DNA from: Hydractinia symbiolongicarpus
Taxonomy: Eukaryota; Cnidaria; Hydrozoa; Anthoathecata; Hydractiniidae
Reading direction: 5' to 3'
Length of the DNA stretch: 64,000 nucleotides
Assembly: GCF_029227915.1 (NCBI RefSeq)
Contig: NC_079875.1
Span: 2,418,001-2,482,000 of the forward strand
Positions within the stretch are counted from its first letter, which is position 1; each line of letters opens with the position of its first letter. Under the pieces are notes generated by a model that was given only the letters and a program-made list of their open reading frames with translations, was not told the DNA's origin and did no database searches. Shown piece by piece: positions 25,377-37,996 of this stretch. A program made the translations under genes and the position numbers.

Positions 25377-27612
25377 TCTCACAGTAAAAATTGAATTATT
25401 AATCTAAATTTTTAAATAAAGCGCTACCACAGCGCCCAGTGTAATCGCTGAGTTCCGGCAATCGTGTCAAATTAAGCTGAATGTTATTTCTTGGAGTCCA
25501 ATTGTCTCATTTATCACATTTATCAGGTCACAGTCCAAAGTTAGTTCAATTAAGTCCCACATTCAATCGTTTCACTGTTAAAAGCGATGCAACCTAGTAA
25601 TATCAGAAAAATATCGCTAAGAACATGTTGGTGCGAATATGTGACCCAACAGTTCTAACTCAAACGAACTGACACCGTTAGAAAGTCAATGAAATGTACT
25701 TTTTGAATCTGCCGCTATTTCTTCAGCGCGCGATAACGGCTAGGATTGGTCCCACAGTAAAAATTGAAGTATTAATCTGAATTTTTAAATGAAGCGCCAC
25801 CACAGCGCCCAGTGTAATCGCTGAGTTCCTGCAATCGTGTCAAATTAAGGTGAATGTTATTTCTTGGAGTCCAATTGTCTCATTTATCACATTTATCAGG
25901 TCACAGTCCAATGTTAGTTCAATTAACTGCCACATTCAATCTTTTCACTGATAAAAGCGATGCAACCTATTGACATGAGAAAAATATCGCTAAATACATG
26001 TTGTTACGAATATGTGACGCAACCGTTGTAACTGAAGCGGATTTATACCGTTAGAAAGTTAATGAAATGTAGTTTTTGAAACTGTCGCTATTTCTTCAGC
26101 GCGCGATAACCGCTAGGATTGGTCCCACAGTAAAGAATGACTTGCTTATCTAAATTTTTAATTGAAGCGCTACCACAGCGCCCAGTGTAATCGCTGAGTT
26201 CCGGCAATCATGTCAAATTAAATAGAATGTTATTTCTTGGAGTCCATATGTCACATTTATAACATTTATTAGGTCACAGTCCAAAATCAGTTCAATTAAT
26301 CCCACAGTGAATCGTTTCATTGATAAAAGCGACGCATCCTATTGACATGAGAAAAATATCGCTAAATACATGTTGGCACTAATATGTGACGCAACCGTTG
26401 TAACTGAAGCGGATTGATACTGTTAGAAAGTCAATGAAATGTAGTTTTTGAAACTGTCGCTATTTCTTCAGCGCGCAATAACGGCTAGGATTGGTCTCAC
26501 AGTAAAAATTGAATTATTAATCTAAATTTTTAAATAAAGCGCCACCACAGCGCCCAGTGTAATCGCTGAGTTCCGGCAATCGTGTCAAATTAAGCTGAAT
26601 GTTATTTCTTGGAGTCCAATTGTCTCATTTATCACATTTATCAGGTCACAGTCCAAAGTTAGTTCAATTAAGTCCCACATTCAATCGTTTCACTGTTAAA
26701 AGCGATGCAACCTAGTAATATCAGAAAAATATCGCTAAGAACATGTTGGTACGAATATGTGACCCAACAGTTCTAACTCAAACGAACTGACACCGTTAGA
26801 AAGTCAATGAAATGTACTTTTTGAATCTGTCGCTATTTCTTCAGCGCGCGATAACGGCTAAGATTGGTCCCACAGTAAAAATTGAAGTATTAATCTGAAT
26901 TTTTAAATGAAGCGCCACCACAGCGCCCAGTGTAATCGCTGAGTTCCTGCAATCGTGTCAAATTAAGGTGAATGTTATTTCTTGGAGTCCAATTGTCTCA
27001 TTTATCACATTTATCAGGTCACAGTCCAATGTTAGTTCAATTAACTGCCACATTCAATCTTTTCACTGATAAAAGCGATGCAACCTATTGACATGAGAAA
27101 AATATCGCTAAATACATGTTGGTACGAATATGTGACGCAACCGTTGTAACTGAAGCGGATTTATACCGTTAGAAAGTTAATGAAATGTAGTTTTTGAAAC
27201 TGTCGCTATTTCTTCAGCGCGCGATAACCGCTAGGATTGGTCTGACAGTAAAGAATGACTTGCTTATCTAAATTTTTAATTGAAGCGCTACCACAGCGCC
27301 CAGTGTAATCGCTGAGTTCCGGCAATCATGTCAAATTAAATAGAATGTTATTTCTCGGAGTCCAATTGTCACATTTATAACATTTATTAGGTCACAGTCC
27401 AAAATCAGTTCAATTAATCCCACAGTGAATCGTTTCATTGATAAAAGCGATGCATCCTATTGACATGAGAAAAATATCGCTAAATACATGTTGGCACTAA
27501 TATGTGACGCAACCGTTGTAACTGAAGCGGATTGATACCGTTAAAAAGTCAATGAAATGTAGTTTTTGAAACTGTCGCTATTTCTTCAGCGCGCGATAAC
27601 GGCTAGGATTAG
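25377..27612 (+). repeat. Tandem trimer duplication, 2 x 1118 bp
   Basis: Three monomers starting at 25377 (tctcacagt type, tgaagtattaatc type, then the ttaattgaagcg type) repeat from 26495. Both copies carry the rare aaatagaatg variant (26221 and 27339) and the ttctaactc variant. The second copy ends at the fused half-monomer at 27613. Confidence 0.85.
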
Positions 27613-27807
27613 TCCCACAGTCAATCGTTTCATTGTTAAAAGAGATGCAACCTAGTAATATCAGAAAAACATCGCTAAGTACATGTTGGTACGAATATGT
27701 GACCCAACTATTGTAACTCAAACGGACTGATACCGTTAGGAAGTCAATGAAATATACTTTTTGAATCTGTCGCTATTTCTTCATCGCGCAATAACGGCTA
27801 GGATTGG
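27613..27807 (+). repeat. Half-monomer (195 bp) from an internal deletion, first copy
   Basis: Instead of ggtcccacagtaaa the sequence reads agtcccacagtcaatcg, so it runs straight from the first tcccacagt of a monomer into the sequence that normally follows the second. About 177 bp are missing, which is the spacing between the two internal repeats. The deletion therefore looks like recombination or slippage between them. The same unit recurs at 30729-30923. Confidence 0.85.
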
Positions 27808-30318
27808 TCCCACAGTAAAAATTGAATTATTAATCTAAGTTTTTAAATAAAGCGCCACCACAGCGCCCAGTGTGATCGCTGAGTTCCGGCAATCGTGTCA
27901 AATTAAGCTGAATGTTATTTCTTGGAGTCCAATTGTCTCATTTATCACATTTATCAGGTCACAGTCCAAAGTTAGTTCAATTAAGTCCCACATTCAATCG
28001 TTTCACTGTTAAAAGCGATGCAACCTAGTAATATCAGAAAAATATCGCTAAGTACATGTTGGTACGAATATGTGACCCAACCGTTGTAACTCAAACGGAC
28101 TGACACCGTTAGAAACTCAATGAAATGTACTTTTTGAATCTGTCGCTATTTCTTCAGCGCGCGATAACGGCTAGGATTGGTCCCACAGTAAAAATTGAAG
28201 TATTAATCTGAATTTTTAAATGAAGCGCCACCACAGCGCCCAGTGTAATCGCTGAGTTCCTGCAATCGTGTTAAATTAAGGTGAATGTTATTTCTTGGAG
28301 TCCAATTGTCTCATTTATCACATTTATCAGGTCACAGTCCAAAGTTAGTGCAAATAAGTCCCACAGTCAATCGTTTCACTGATAAAAGCGATGCAACCTA
28401 TTGACATGACAAAAAAATCGCTAAATACATGTTGGCACGAATATGTGACGCAACCGTTGTAACTGAAGCGGATTGATGCCGTTAGAAAGTCAATGAAATG
28501 TAGTTTTTGAAACTGTCGCTATTTCTTCAGCGCGCGATAACGGCTAGGATTGGTCCCACAGTAAAGAATGACTTGCTTATCTAAATTTTTAAATGAAGTG
28601 CTACCACAGCGCCTAGTGTAATCGCTAAGTTCCGGCAATCACATCAAATTAAGAAGAATGTTATTTCTTGGAGTCCAATTGTCTCAGTTATCACATTTAT
28701 CAGGTCACAATCCAAAGTTAGTTCAATTAAGTCCCACAGTGAATCGTTTCATTGTTAAAAGCGATGCAACCTAGTAATATCAGAAAAATATCGCTAAGTA
28801 CATGTTGGTACGAATATGTGACCCAACCGTTGTAACTTAAACGGACTGACACCGTTAGGAAGTCAATGAAATGTATTTTTTGAAACTGTCTCTATTTCTT
28901 CAGCGCGCACTAACGGCTAGGATTGGTCCCACAGTAAAAATTGAATTATTAATGTAAATTTTTAAATGAAGTGCTACCACAGCGCCCAGTGTAATCGCTC
29001 AGTTCCGGCAATCATGTCAAATTAAGAAGAATGTTATTTCTTGGAGTCCAATTGTATCATTTATCACATTTATCAGTTCACAGTCCAAAGTTAGCGCAAT
29101 TAAGTATCACAGTCAATCGTTTCATTGATAAAAGCGATGCATCCTATTGACATGAGAAAAATATCGCTAAGAACATGTTGTTACGAATATGTGACCCAAC
29201 AGTTGTAACTCAAACGAACTGACACCGTTAGAAAATCAATGAAATGTACTTTTTGAATCGGTCGCTATTTCTTCAGCGCGCGATAACGGCTAGGATTGGT
29301 CCCACAGTAAAAATTGAAGTATTAATCTGAATTTTTAAATGAAGTGCCACCACAGCGCCCAGTGTAATCGCTGAGTTGCTGCAATCGTGTCAAATTAAGG
29401 TGAATGTTATTTCTTGGAGTCCAATTGTCTCATTTATCACATTTATCAGGTCACAGTCCAATGTTAGTTCAATTAACTGCCACATTCAATCTTTTCACTG
29501 ATAAAAGCGATGCAACCTATTGACATGAGAAAAATATCGCTAAATACATGTTGGTACGAATATGTGACGCAACCGTTGTAACTAAAGCGGATTTATACCG
29601 TTAGAAAGTTAATGAAATGTAGTTTTTGAAACTGTCGCTATTTCTTCAGCGCGCGATAACCGCTAGGATTGGTCCCACAGTAAAGAATGACTTGCTTATC
29701 TAAATTTTTAATTGAAGCGCTACCACAGCGCCCAGTGTAATCGCTGAGTTCCGGCAATCATGTCAAATGAAATAGAATGTTATTTCTTGGAGTCCAATTG
29801 TCACATTTATAACATTTATTAGGTCACAGTCCAAAATCAGTTCAATTAATCCCACAGTGAATCGTTTCATTGATAAAAGCGATGCATCCTATTGACATGA
29901 GAAAAATATCGCTAAATACATGTTGGCACTAATATGTGACGCAACCGTTGTAACTGAAGCGGATTGATACCGTTAGAATGTCAATGAAATGTAGTTTTTG
30001 AAACTGTCGCTATTTCTTCAGCGCGCCATAACGGCTAGGATTAGTCCCACAGTAAAGAGTGACTTGCTTATCTAAATTTTTAAATGAAGCGCTACCACAG
30101 CGCCCAGTGTAATCGCTGAGTTCCGGCAATCATGTCAAATTAAGAAGAATGTTATTTCTTGAAGTCCAATTGTCTCATTTATCACATTTATCAGTTCACA
30201 GTCCAAAGTTAGCGCAATTAAGTATCACAGTCAATCGTTTCATTGATAAAAGCGATGCATCCTATTGACATGAGAAAAATATCGCTAAGAACATGTTGGT
30301 ACGAATATGTGACCCAAC

Positions 30319-30350
30319 TCATATATAGGATATATAGGACGAAATATAGG
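30319..30350 (+). repeat. AT-rich filler insertion replacing ~92 bp of a monomer, copy 1
   Basis: After gtgacccaac the monomer normally continues with about 92 bp ending in gataacggcta. Here it is replaced by about 30 bp containing three copies of atatagg (30323-30329, 30332-30338, 30344-30350), and the monomer resumes at attggtcccacag. The third atatagg merges with the normal ctagg of the satellite, suggesting repeated short template copying during break repair. Open reading frames across this site are incidental. Confidence 0.85.
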
Positions 30351-30728
30351 ATTGGTCCCACAGTAAAAATTGAATTATTAATCTGAATTTTTAAATGAAG
30401 CGCCACCACAGCGCCCAGTGTAATCGCTGAGTTCCGGCAATCGTGTCAAATTAAGCTGAATGTTATTTCTTGGAGTCCAATTGTCTCATTTATTACATTT
30501 ATCAGGTCACAGTCCAAAGTTAGTTCAATTAAGTCCCACATTCAATCGTTGCACTGATAAAAGCGATGCAACCTATTGACATGAGAAAAATATCGCTAAA
30601 TACATGTTGGCACTAATATGTGACGCAACCGTTGTAACTGAAGCGGATTGATACCGTTAGAAAGTCAATGAAATGTAGTTTTTGAAACTGTCGCTATTTC
30701 TTCAGCGCGCGATAACGGCTAGGATTAG

Positions 30729-30923
30729 TCCCACAGTCAATCGTTTCATTGTTAAAAGAGATGCAACCTAGTAATATCAGAAAAACATCGCTAAGTACAT
30801 GTTGGTACGAATATGTGACCCAACTATTGTAACTCAAACGGACTGATACCGTTAGGAAGTCAATGAAATATACTTTTTGAATCTGTCGCTATTTCTTCAT
30901 CGCGCAATAACGGCTAGGATTGG
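30729..30923 (+). repeat. Half-monomer (195 bp), second copy
   Basis: Copy of the half-monomer at 27613, at an offset of 3116 bp and with the same fused agtcccacagtcaatc join. The sequence after it follows the first copy closely to about 31914. It was therefore carried along in a block duplication rather than formed independently. Confidence 0.85.
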
Positions 30924-32316
30924 TCCCACAGTAAAAATTGAATTATTAATCTAAGTTTTTAAATAAAGCGCCACCACAGCGCCCAGTGTGATCGCTGAGT
31001 TCCGGCAATCGTGTCAAATTAAGCTGAATGTTATTTCTTGGAGTCCAATTGTCTCATTTATCACATTTATCAGGTCACAGTCCAAAGTTAGTTCAATTAA
31101 GTCCCACATTCAATCGTTTCACTGTTAAAAGCGATGCAACCTAGTAATATCAGAAAAATATCGCTAAGTACATGTTGGTACAAATATGTGACCCAACCGT
31201 TGTAACTCAAACGGACTGACACCGTTAGAAAGTCAATGAAATGTACTTTTTGAATCTGTCGCTATTTCTTCAGCGCGCGATAACGGCTAGGATTGGTCCC
31301 ACAGTAAAAATTGAAGTATTAATCTGAATTTTTAAATGAAGCGCCACCACAGCGCCCAGTGTAATCGCTGAGTTCCTGCAATCGTGTTAAATTAAGGTGA
31401 ATGTTATTTCTTGGAGTCCAATTGTCTCATTTATCACATTTATCAGGTCACAGTCCAAAGTTAGTGCAAATAAGTCCCACAGTCAATCGTTTCACTGATA
31501 AAAGCGATGCAACCTATTGACATGAGAAAAAAATCGCTAAATACATGTTGGCACGAATATGTGACGCAACCGTTGTAACTGAAGCGGATTGATGCCGTTA
31601 GAAAGTCAATGAAATGTAGTTTTTGAAACTGTCGCTATTTCTTCAGCGCGCGATAACGGCTAGGATTGGTCCCACAGTAAAGAATGACTTGCTTATCTAA
31701 ATTTTTAAATGAAGTGCTACCACAGCGCCTAGTGTAATCGCTAAGTTCCGGCAATCACATCAAATTAAGAAGAATGTTATTTCTTGGAGTCCAATTGTCT
31801 CAGTTATCACATTTATCACGTCACAATCCAAAGTTAGTTCAATTAAGTCCCACAGTGAATCGTTTCATTGTTAAAAGCGATGCAACCTAGTAATATCAGA
31901 AAAATATCGCTAAGTACATGTTGGCACTAATATGTGACGCAACCGTTGTAACTGAAGCGGATTGATACCGTTAGAATGTCAATGAAATGTAGTTTTTGAA
32001 ACTGTCGCTATTTCTTCAGCGCGCCATAACGGCTAGGATTAGTCCCACAGTAAAGAGTGACTTGCTTATCTAAATTTTTAAATGAAGCGCTACCACAGCG
32101 CCCAGTGTAATCGCTGAGTTCCGGCAATCATGTCAAATTAAGAAGAATGTTATTTCTTGAAGTCCAATTGTCTCATTTATCACATTTATCAGTTCACAGT
32201 CCAAAGTTAGCGCAATTAAGTATCACAGTCAATCGTTTCATTGATAAAAGCGATGCATCCTATTGACATGAGAAAAATATCGCTAAGAACATGTTGGTAC
32301 GAATATGTGACCCAAC

Positions 32317-32348
32317 TCATATATAGGATATATAGGACGAAATATAGG
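32317..32348 (+). repeat. AT-rich filler insertion, copy 2
   Basis: Exact second occurrence of the filler at 30319, offset 1998 bp, in the same monomer context. It shows that the filler event was followed by duplication of a block spanning roughly 29.93-30.60 kb to 31.92-32.60 kb. Confidence 0.85.
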
Positions 32349-32560
32349 ATTGGTCCCACAGTAAAAATTGAATTATTAATCTGAATTTTTAAATGAAGCG
32401 CCACCACAGCGCCCAGTGTAATCGCTGAGTTCCGGCAATCGTGTCAAATTAAGCTGAATGTTATTTCTTGGAGTCCAATTGTCTCATTTATTACATTTAT
32501 CAGGTCACAGTCCAAAGTTAGTTCAATTAAGTCCCACATTCAATCGTTGCACTGATAAAA

Positions 32561-34792
32561 GCGATGCAACCTATTGACATGAGAAAAATATCGCTAAATA
32601 CATGTTGGTACGAATATGCGACGCAACCGTTGTAACTGAAGCGGATTGATACCGTTAGAAAGTGAATGAAATGTAGTTTTTGAAACTGTCGCTATTTCTT
32701 CAACGCGCGATAACGGTGAGGATTGGTCCCACGGTAAAGAATGACTTATTTATTTAAATTTTTAAATGAAGCGCTACCACAGCGCCAAGTGTAATCGCTG
32801 AGTTCCGGCAATCATGTCAAATTAATGTGAATGTTATTTCTTGGAGTCCAATTGTCATATTTATCACATTTATCAGGTCACAGTCCAAAATCAGTTTAAT
32901 TAATCCCACAGTCAATCATTTCATTGTTAAAAGCGATACAACCTAGTAATATCAGAAAAATATCGCTAAGTACATGTTGGTACGAATATGTGACCCAACC
33001 GTTGTAACTCAAACGGACTGACACCGTTAGGAAGTCAATGAAATGTAATTTTTGAATCTATCGCTATTTCTTCAGCGCGCAATGACGCTAGGATTGGTCC
33101 CACAGTAAAAATTGAATTATTAATCTAAATTTTTAAATGAAGCGCTACCACAGCGCCCAGTGTAATCGCTGAGGTCCGGCAATCATGTCAAATTAAGAAG
33201 AATGTTATTTCTTTGAGTCCCATTGTCTCACTTATAACATTTATAAGGTCACAGTCCAAAATTAGTTCAATTAGGTCCGTCAGTCAATCGTTTCACTGTT
33301 AAAAGTGATGCAACCTAGTAATATGAGAGAAATATCGCTAAATACATGTTGGTACGAATATGTGACCCAACCGTTGTAACTCTAACGGACTGACACCGTT
33401 AGAAAGTCAATGAAATATAGTTTTTGAAACCGTCGCTATTTCTTCAGCGCGCGATAACGGCGAGGATTGGTCCCACAGTAAAAATGACTTATTTATCTAA
33501 ATTTTTAAATGAAGCGCTACCACAGCGCCCAGTGTAATCGCTGAGTTACAGCAATCATGTCAAATTAAGATGAACGTTATTTCTTGGAGTCCAGTTGTCT
33601 CATTTACCACATCTATCAGGTCACAGTCAAAAGTTAGTTCAATTAAGTCCCACATTCAATAGTTTCACTGTTAAAAGCGATGCAACCTATTGACATGAGA
33701 AAAATATCGCTAAATACATGTTGGTACGAATATGCGACGCAACCGTTGTAACTGAAGCGGATTGATACCGTTAGAAAGTGAATGAAATGTAGTTTTTGAA
33801 ACTGTCGCTATTTCTTCAACGCGCGATAACGGTGAGGATTGGTCCCACGGTAAAGAATGACTTATTTATTTAAATTTTTAAATGAAGCGCTACCACAGCG
33901 CCAAGTGTAATCGCTGAGTTCCGGCAATCATGTCAAATTAATGTGAATGTTATTTCTTGGAGTCCAATTGTCATATTTATCACATTTATCAGGTCACAGT
34001 CCAAAATCAGTTTAATTAATCCCACAGTCAATCATTTCATTGTTAAAAGCGATACAACCTAGTAATATCAGAAAAATATCGCTAAGTACATGTTGGTACG
34101 AATATGTGACCCAACCGTTGTAACTCAAACGGACTGACACCGTTAGGAAGTCAATGAAATGTAATTTTTGAATCTATCGCTATTTCTTCAGCGCGCAATG
34201 ACGCTAGGATTGGTCCCACAGTAAAAATTGAATTATTAATCTAAATTTTTAAATGAAGCGCTACCACAGCGCCCAGTGTAATCGCTGAGGTCCGGCAATC
34301 ATGTCAAATTAAGAAGAATGTTATTTCTTTGAGTCCCATTGTCTCACTTATAACATTTATAAGGTCACAGTCCAAAATTAGTTCAATTAGGTCCGTCAGT
34401 CAATCGTTTCACTGTTAAAAGTGATGCAACCTAGTAATATGAGAGAAATATCGCTAAATACATGTTGGTACGAATATGTGACCCAACCGTTGTAACTCTA
34501 ACGGACTGACACCGTTAGAAAGTCAATGAAATATAGTTTTTGAAACCGTCGCTATTTCTTCAGCGCGCGATAACGGCGAGGATTGGTCCCACAGTAAAAA
34601 TGACTTATTTATCTAAATTTTTAAATGAAGCGCTACCACAGCGCCCAGTGTAATCGCTGAGTTACAGCAATCATGTCAAATTAAGATGAACGTTATTTCT
34701 TGGAGTCCAGTTGTCTCATTTACCACATCTATCAGGTCACAGTCAAAAGTTAGTTCAATTAAGTCCCACATTCAATAGTTTCACTGTTAAAA
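32561..34792 (+). repeat. Tandem trimer duplication, 2 x 1116 bp
   Basis: Units starting at gcgatgcaacctattgac at 32561 and 33677 share rare variants: gaatatgcgacgc, cccacggtaaag, ttatttatttaaat, gcgcaatgacgctagg and aggtccgtcagtc. A third partial start at 34793 diverges quickly (aaatttcgcaaaa). Nearly identical copies indicate recent local duplication. Confidence 0.85.
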
Positions 34793-35164
34793 GCGATGCA
34801 ACCTATTGACATGAGAAAAATTTCGCAAAATACATGTTGGTACGAATATGTGACCCAACCGTTGTAACTCAAACGGACTGACACCGTTAGAAAGTCAATG
34901 AAATGTAGTTTTTGAAACTGTGGCTATTCCTACAACGCGCGATAACGGCTAGGATTGGTGCCACGGTAAAGAATGACTTATTTATCTAATTTTTTAAATG
35001 AAGCGCTACCACAGCGCTCAGTGTAATCGCTCAGTTCCGCAATCGTGTCAAATTAAGCTGAATGTTATTTCTTGGAGTCCAAATGTCTCATTCATCACAT
35101 TTATCAGGTCACAGTCCAAAGTTAGTTCAATTAAGACCCACATTCAATCGTTTCACTGTTAAAA

Positions 35165-36658
35165 GCGATGCAACCTATTGACATGAGAAAAATATCGCTA
35201 AATACATGTTGCTACGAATATGTGACGCGACCTTTGTAACTGAAGCGGATTGATACCGTTAGAAAGTCAATGACATGTTGTTTGTGAAACTGTCGGTATT
35301 TTTTCAGCGCGCGATAACGGCTAGGACTAGTCCCACAGTAAAGAATGACTTACTTATATAAGTTTTTAAATGAACGCTACAAAAGCGCCCAGTGTAATCG
35401 CTGAGTTCCGGCAATCACGTCAAATTAAGACGATTGTTATTTCTAGGAGTTCAATTGTCTCATTTGTCACATTTATCACGTCACAGTCCAAAGTTAGTTC
35501 AATTAACTCCCACAGTCAATCGTTTCATTGTTAAAAGCGATGCCACCTACTAATATCAGAAAAAACTATCGCTAAATACATGTTGGTACGAATATGTGAC
35601 AAAACCGTTGTAACTCAAACGGACTGACACCGTTAGAAAATCAATGAAATGCAGTTTTTGAAACTGTGGCTATTTCTTCAGCGCGCGACAATGGCTAGGA
35701 TTGGTCCCACGGTAAAGAATGACTTACTTTTCTAAATTTTTAAATGAAGCGCTACCACAGCGCCCAGTGTAATAGCTGAGTTCCGGCAATCGTGTCAAAT
35801 TAAGCTGAATGTTATTTCTCGGAGTCCAATTGTCTCATTTATCACATTTATCAGGTCACAGTCCAAAGCTAGTTCAATTAACTCCCACAGTCAATCGTTT
35901 CACTGTTAAAAGCGATGCAACCTATTGACATGAGAAAAATATCGCTAAATACATGTTGCTACGAATATGTGACGCGACCTTTGGAACTGAAGCGGATTGA
36001 TACCGTTAGAAAGTCAATGACTTGTAGTTTGTGAAACTGTCGGTATTTTTTCAGCGCGCGATAGCGGCTAGGACTAGTCCCACAGTAAAGAATGACTTAC
36101 TTATATAAACTTTTAAATGAACGCTACAAAAGCGCCCAGTGTAATCGCTGAGTTCCGGCAATCACGTCAAATTAAGACGATTGTTATTTCTAGGAGTTCA
36201 ATTGTCTCATTTGTCACATTTATCACGTCACAGTCCAAAGTTAGTTCAATTAACTCCCACAGTCAATCGTTTCATTGTTAAAAGCGATGCCACCTACTAA
36301 TATCAGAAAAAACTATCGCTAAATACATGTTGGTACGAATATGTGACAAAACCGTTGTAACTCAAACGGACTGACACCGTTAGAAAATCAATGAAATGCA
36401 GTTTTTGAAACTGTGGCTATTTCTTCAGCGCGCGATAATGGCTAGGATTGGTCCCACGGTAAAGAATGACTTACTTTTCTAAATTTTTAAATGAAGCGCT
36501 ACCACAGCGCCCAGTGTAATAGCTGAGTTCCGGCAATCGTGTCAAATTAAGCTGAATGTTATTTCTCGGAGTCCAATTGTCTCATTTATCACATTTATCA
36601 GGTCACAGTCCAAAGCTAGTTCAATTAACTCCCACAGTCAATCGTTTCATTGTTAAAA
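35165..36658 (+). repeat. Tandem dimer duplication, 2 x 747 bp
   Basis: The two-monomer blocks at 35165 and 35912 share gtgacgcgacctttg, gtttgtgaaactgtcgg, gaacgctacaaaagcgccc (a broken GCGCT palindrome) and gacaaaaccgttg. Only a handful of single-base differences separate them. Confidence 0.85.
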
Positions 36659-37648
36659 GTGATGCAACCTAGTAGTATCAGAGAAATATCGCTAAGTACA
36701 TGTTGGTACGAATATGTGACCCAATCGTTGTAACTCAAACGGACTGACGCCGTTAAGAAGTCAGTGAAATGTACTTTTTGAGAATGTCGCTAATTCTTTA
36801 GCGCGCGATAACGGCTAGGATTGGTCCTACAGTAAAAAAAGACTTATTTATCTAAATTTATAAATGAAACGCTACCACAGCGCCCAGTGTAATCGCTGAG
36901 TTCCCGCAATCGTTTCAAATTAAGCTGAATGTTATTTCTTGGAGTCCAATTTTTTCATTTATCACATTTGTCACGTCACAGTCCAAAGTTAGTTGAATTA
37001 AGTCCCACATTCAACCGTTTCACTGTTAAAAGTGATGCAACCTATTGACATTAGAAAAATATCGCTAAATACATGTTGGTACGAATATGTGACGCAACCG
37101 TTGTAAATGAAGCGGATTGATGCCGTTAGAAAGTCAATGACATGTAGTTTTTTAAACTGTCGCTATTTCTTCAGCGCGCGATAACGGCTAGGATTACTCC
37201 CACAGTAAAGAATGACTTGCTTATCTAAACTTTTTAATGAAGCGCTACCACAGCGCCCAGTGTAACCGCTTAGTTCCGGCAATCACGTCAAATTAAGACA
37301 AATGTTATTTCTCGGAGTCCAATTCTCTCATTTATCACATTTATCAGGTCACAGTGCAAAGTTAGTTCAATTAACTCCCACAGTCAATCGTTTCATTGTT
37401 AAAAGCGATGCAACCTAGTAATATCAGAAAAACTATCACGAAATACATGTTTGTACGAATATGTGACTCAACCGTTGTAACTCAAACGGATTAATACTGT
37501 TAGAAGGTCAATGAAAGGTAGTTTTTAAAACTGTCTCTATTTCTTCAGCGCGCGCTAACGGCTAGGATTGGTCCCACAGTGAAGAATGACTTATTTGTCT
37601 AAATTTTTAAATGAAGCGCTACCACAGCGCCCAGTGTAATCGCTGTAA

Positions 37649-37996
37649 TTGCTGGATATAAAGAGAAATAAATCATCAGTTAATGAAATTGCAGAAAAAA
37701 TAATCAAACTATCACGCGTATACATCGATCATGGCGTCGAAAAAGTTTTTATTTCAAGTGTTATTATCTGTACTCGTATTGATTTTGAGTTTATCAAATC
37801 GTTAAATCATATACTTGAGAACGAGGCAAAGAAATATGGCTATATTTTTATCGACAATAGTAATATTATGGAATCTAATTTATGGAAAGATGGATTACAT
37901 CTAATGGAAAGTGGTAAAGTTTTGTTAGCTAATAATTTCTTATTTTATATAAATAATTTTTTAGGTCTGGATTTTATAGAAACGAATGTATACTGA
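37649..37996 (+). CDS. LINE ORF1 remnant: C-terminal end of an SGNH/GDSL-esterase-like domain
   Basis: About 115 codons, open from just inside the 5' junction (in-frame TAA at 37646-37648) to TGA at 37994. There is no ATG start; the frame is the truncated end of a longer ORF1. The segment WKDGLHLMESGKVLLANNF (residues 79-97) contains the Asp-x-x-His pair (D81, H84) of the last SGNH-hydrolase block, and VFISSVII (33-40) fits a core strand. The N-terminal part with the nucleophile serine is absent, so the product cannot be an active esterase. In CR1/L2-type LINEs such ORF1 domains are thought to help RNA or membrane binding. The last codons overlap the ORF2 frame and include a slippery heptamer. 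Confidence 0.8.
   Translation: MLDIKRNKSSVNEIAEKIIKLSRVYIDHGVEKVFISSVIICTRIDFEFIKSLNHILENEAKKYGYIFIDNSNIMESNLWKDGLHLMESGKVLLANNFLFYINNFLGLDFIETNVY
37957..37963 (+). promoter_or_regulatory. Candidate -1 ribosomal frameshift site (T TTT TTA)
   Basis: In the ORF1 frame the codons are aaT TTT TTA, which fits the X XXY YYZ rule and is the same heptamer type used at the HIV-1 gag-pol junction. A -1 slip here enters a frame that is open from exactly this point (stop TAA at 37954-37956) through the entire ORF2. The ORF1 stop lies 31 nt downstream. No strong stem directly downstream was found by eye; a weak agaaa/tttct pairing exists (37978-37982 with 37997-38001). Confidence 0.6.

Larger units (their letters stand above)
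1..37645 (+). repeat. Satellite DNA array, left block (~372-bp monomer)
   Basis: About 100 head-to-tail copies of one AT-rich monomer fill this block. Using the conserved gaagcgctaccac-type anchor, copies fall at 211, 586, 961, 1334, 1706 and 2077, a spacing of 371-375 bp that holds through the block except for a few shortened units. All copies have the same orientation. Monomers fall into recognisable types, for example by tgacttatttatc, tgactaattaatc, tgaattattaatc or tgaagtattaatc before the anchor, and by gcgctacc, gcgccacc, gcgccgcc or gggctacc at it. The types recur in fixed order as higher-order repeats. No coding gene lies inside; short open frames are by-products of the repeat and recur at exactly the duplication offsets. 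Such arrays typically form centromeric or pericentromeric heterochromatin, which is an inference here. Confidence 0.97.

Noticed and set aside
30218-30409. 63-residue minus-strand open frame, repeated at 32216-32407
   Set aside because: Created when the AT-rich filler removed the stop codons normal in that monomer; the second copy is the 1998-bp duplicate. No sign of a real protein.
1-37645. CRISPR-like array
   Set aside because: The repeats are about 372 bp and contiguous, with no short unique spacers, in a clearly eukaryotic context.
37327-37645. A ~319-bp target-site duplication of the LINE
   Set aside because: The sequence right of the LINE is the continuation of the monomer, not a repeat of this segment; the identical copy is 1.5 kb further on and belongs to the tandem pentamer.
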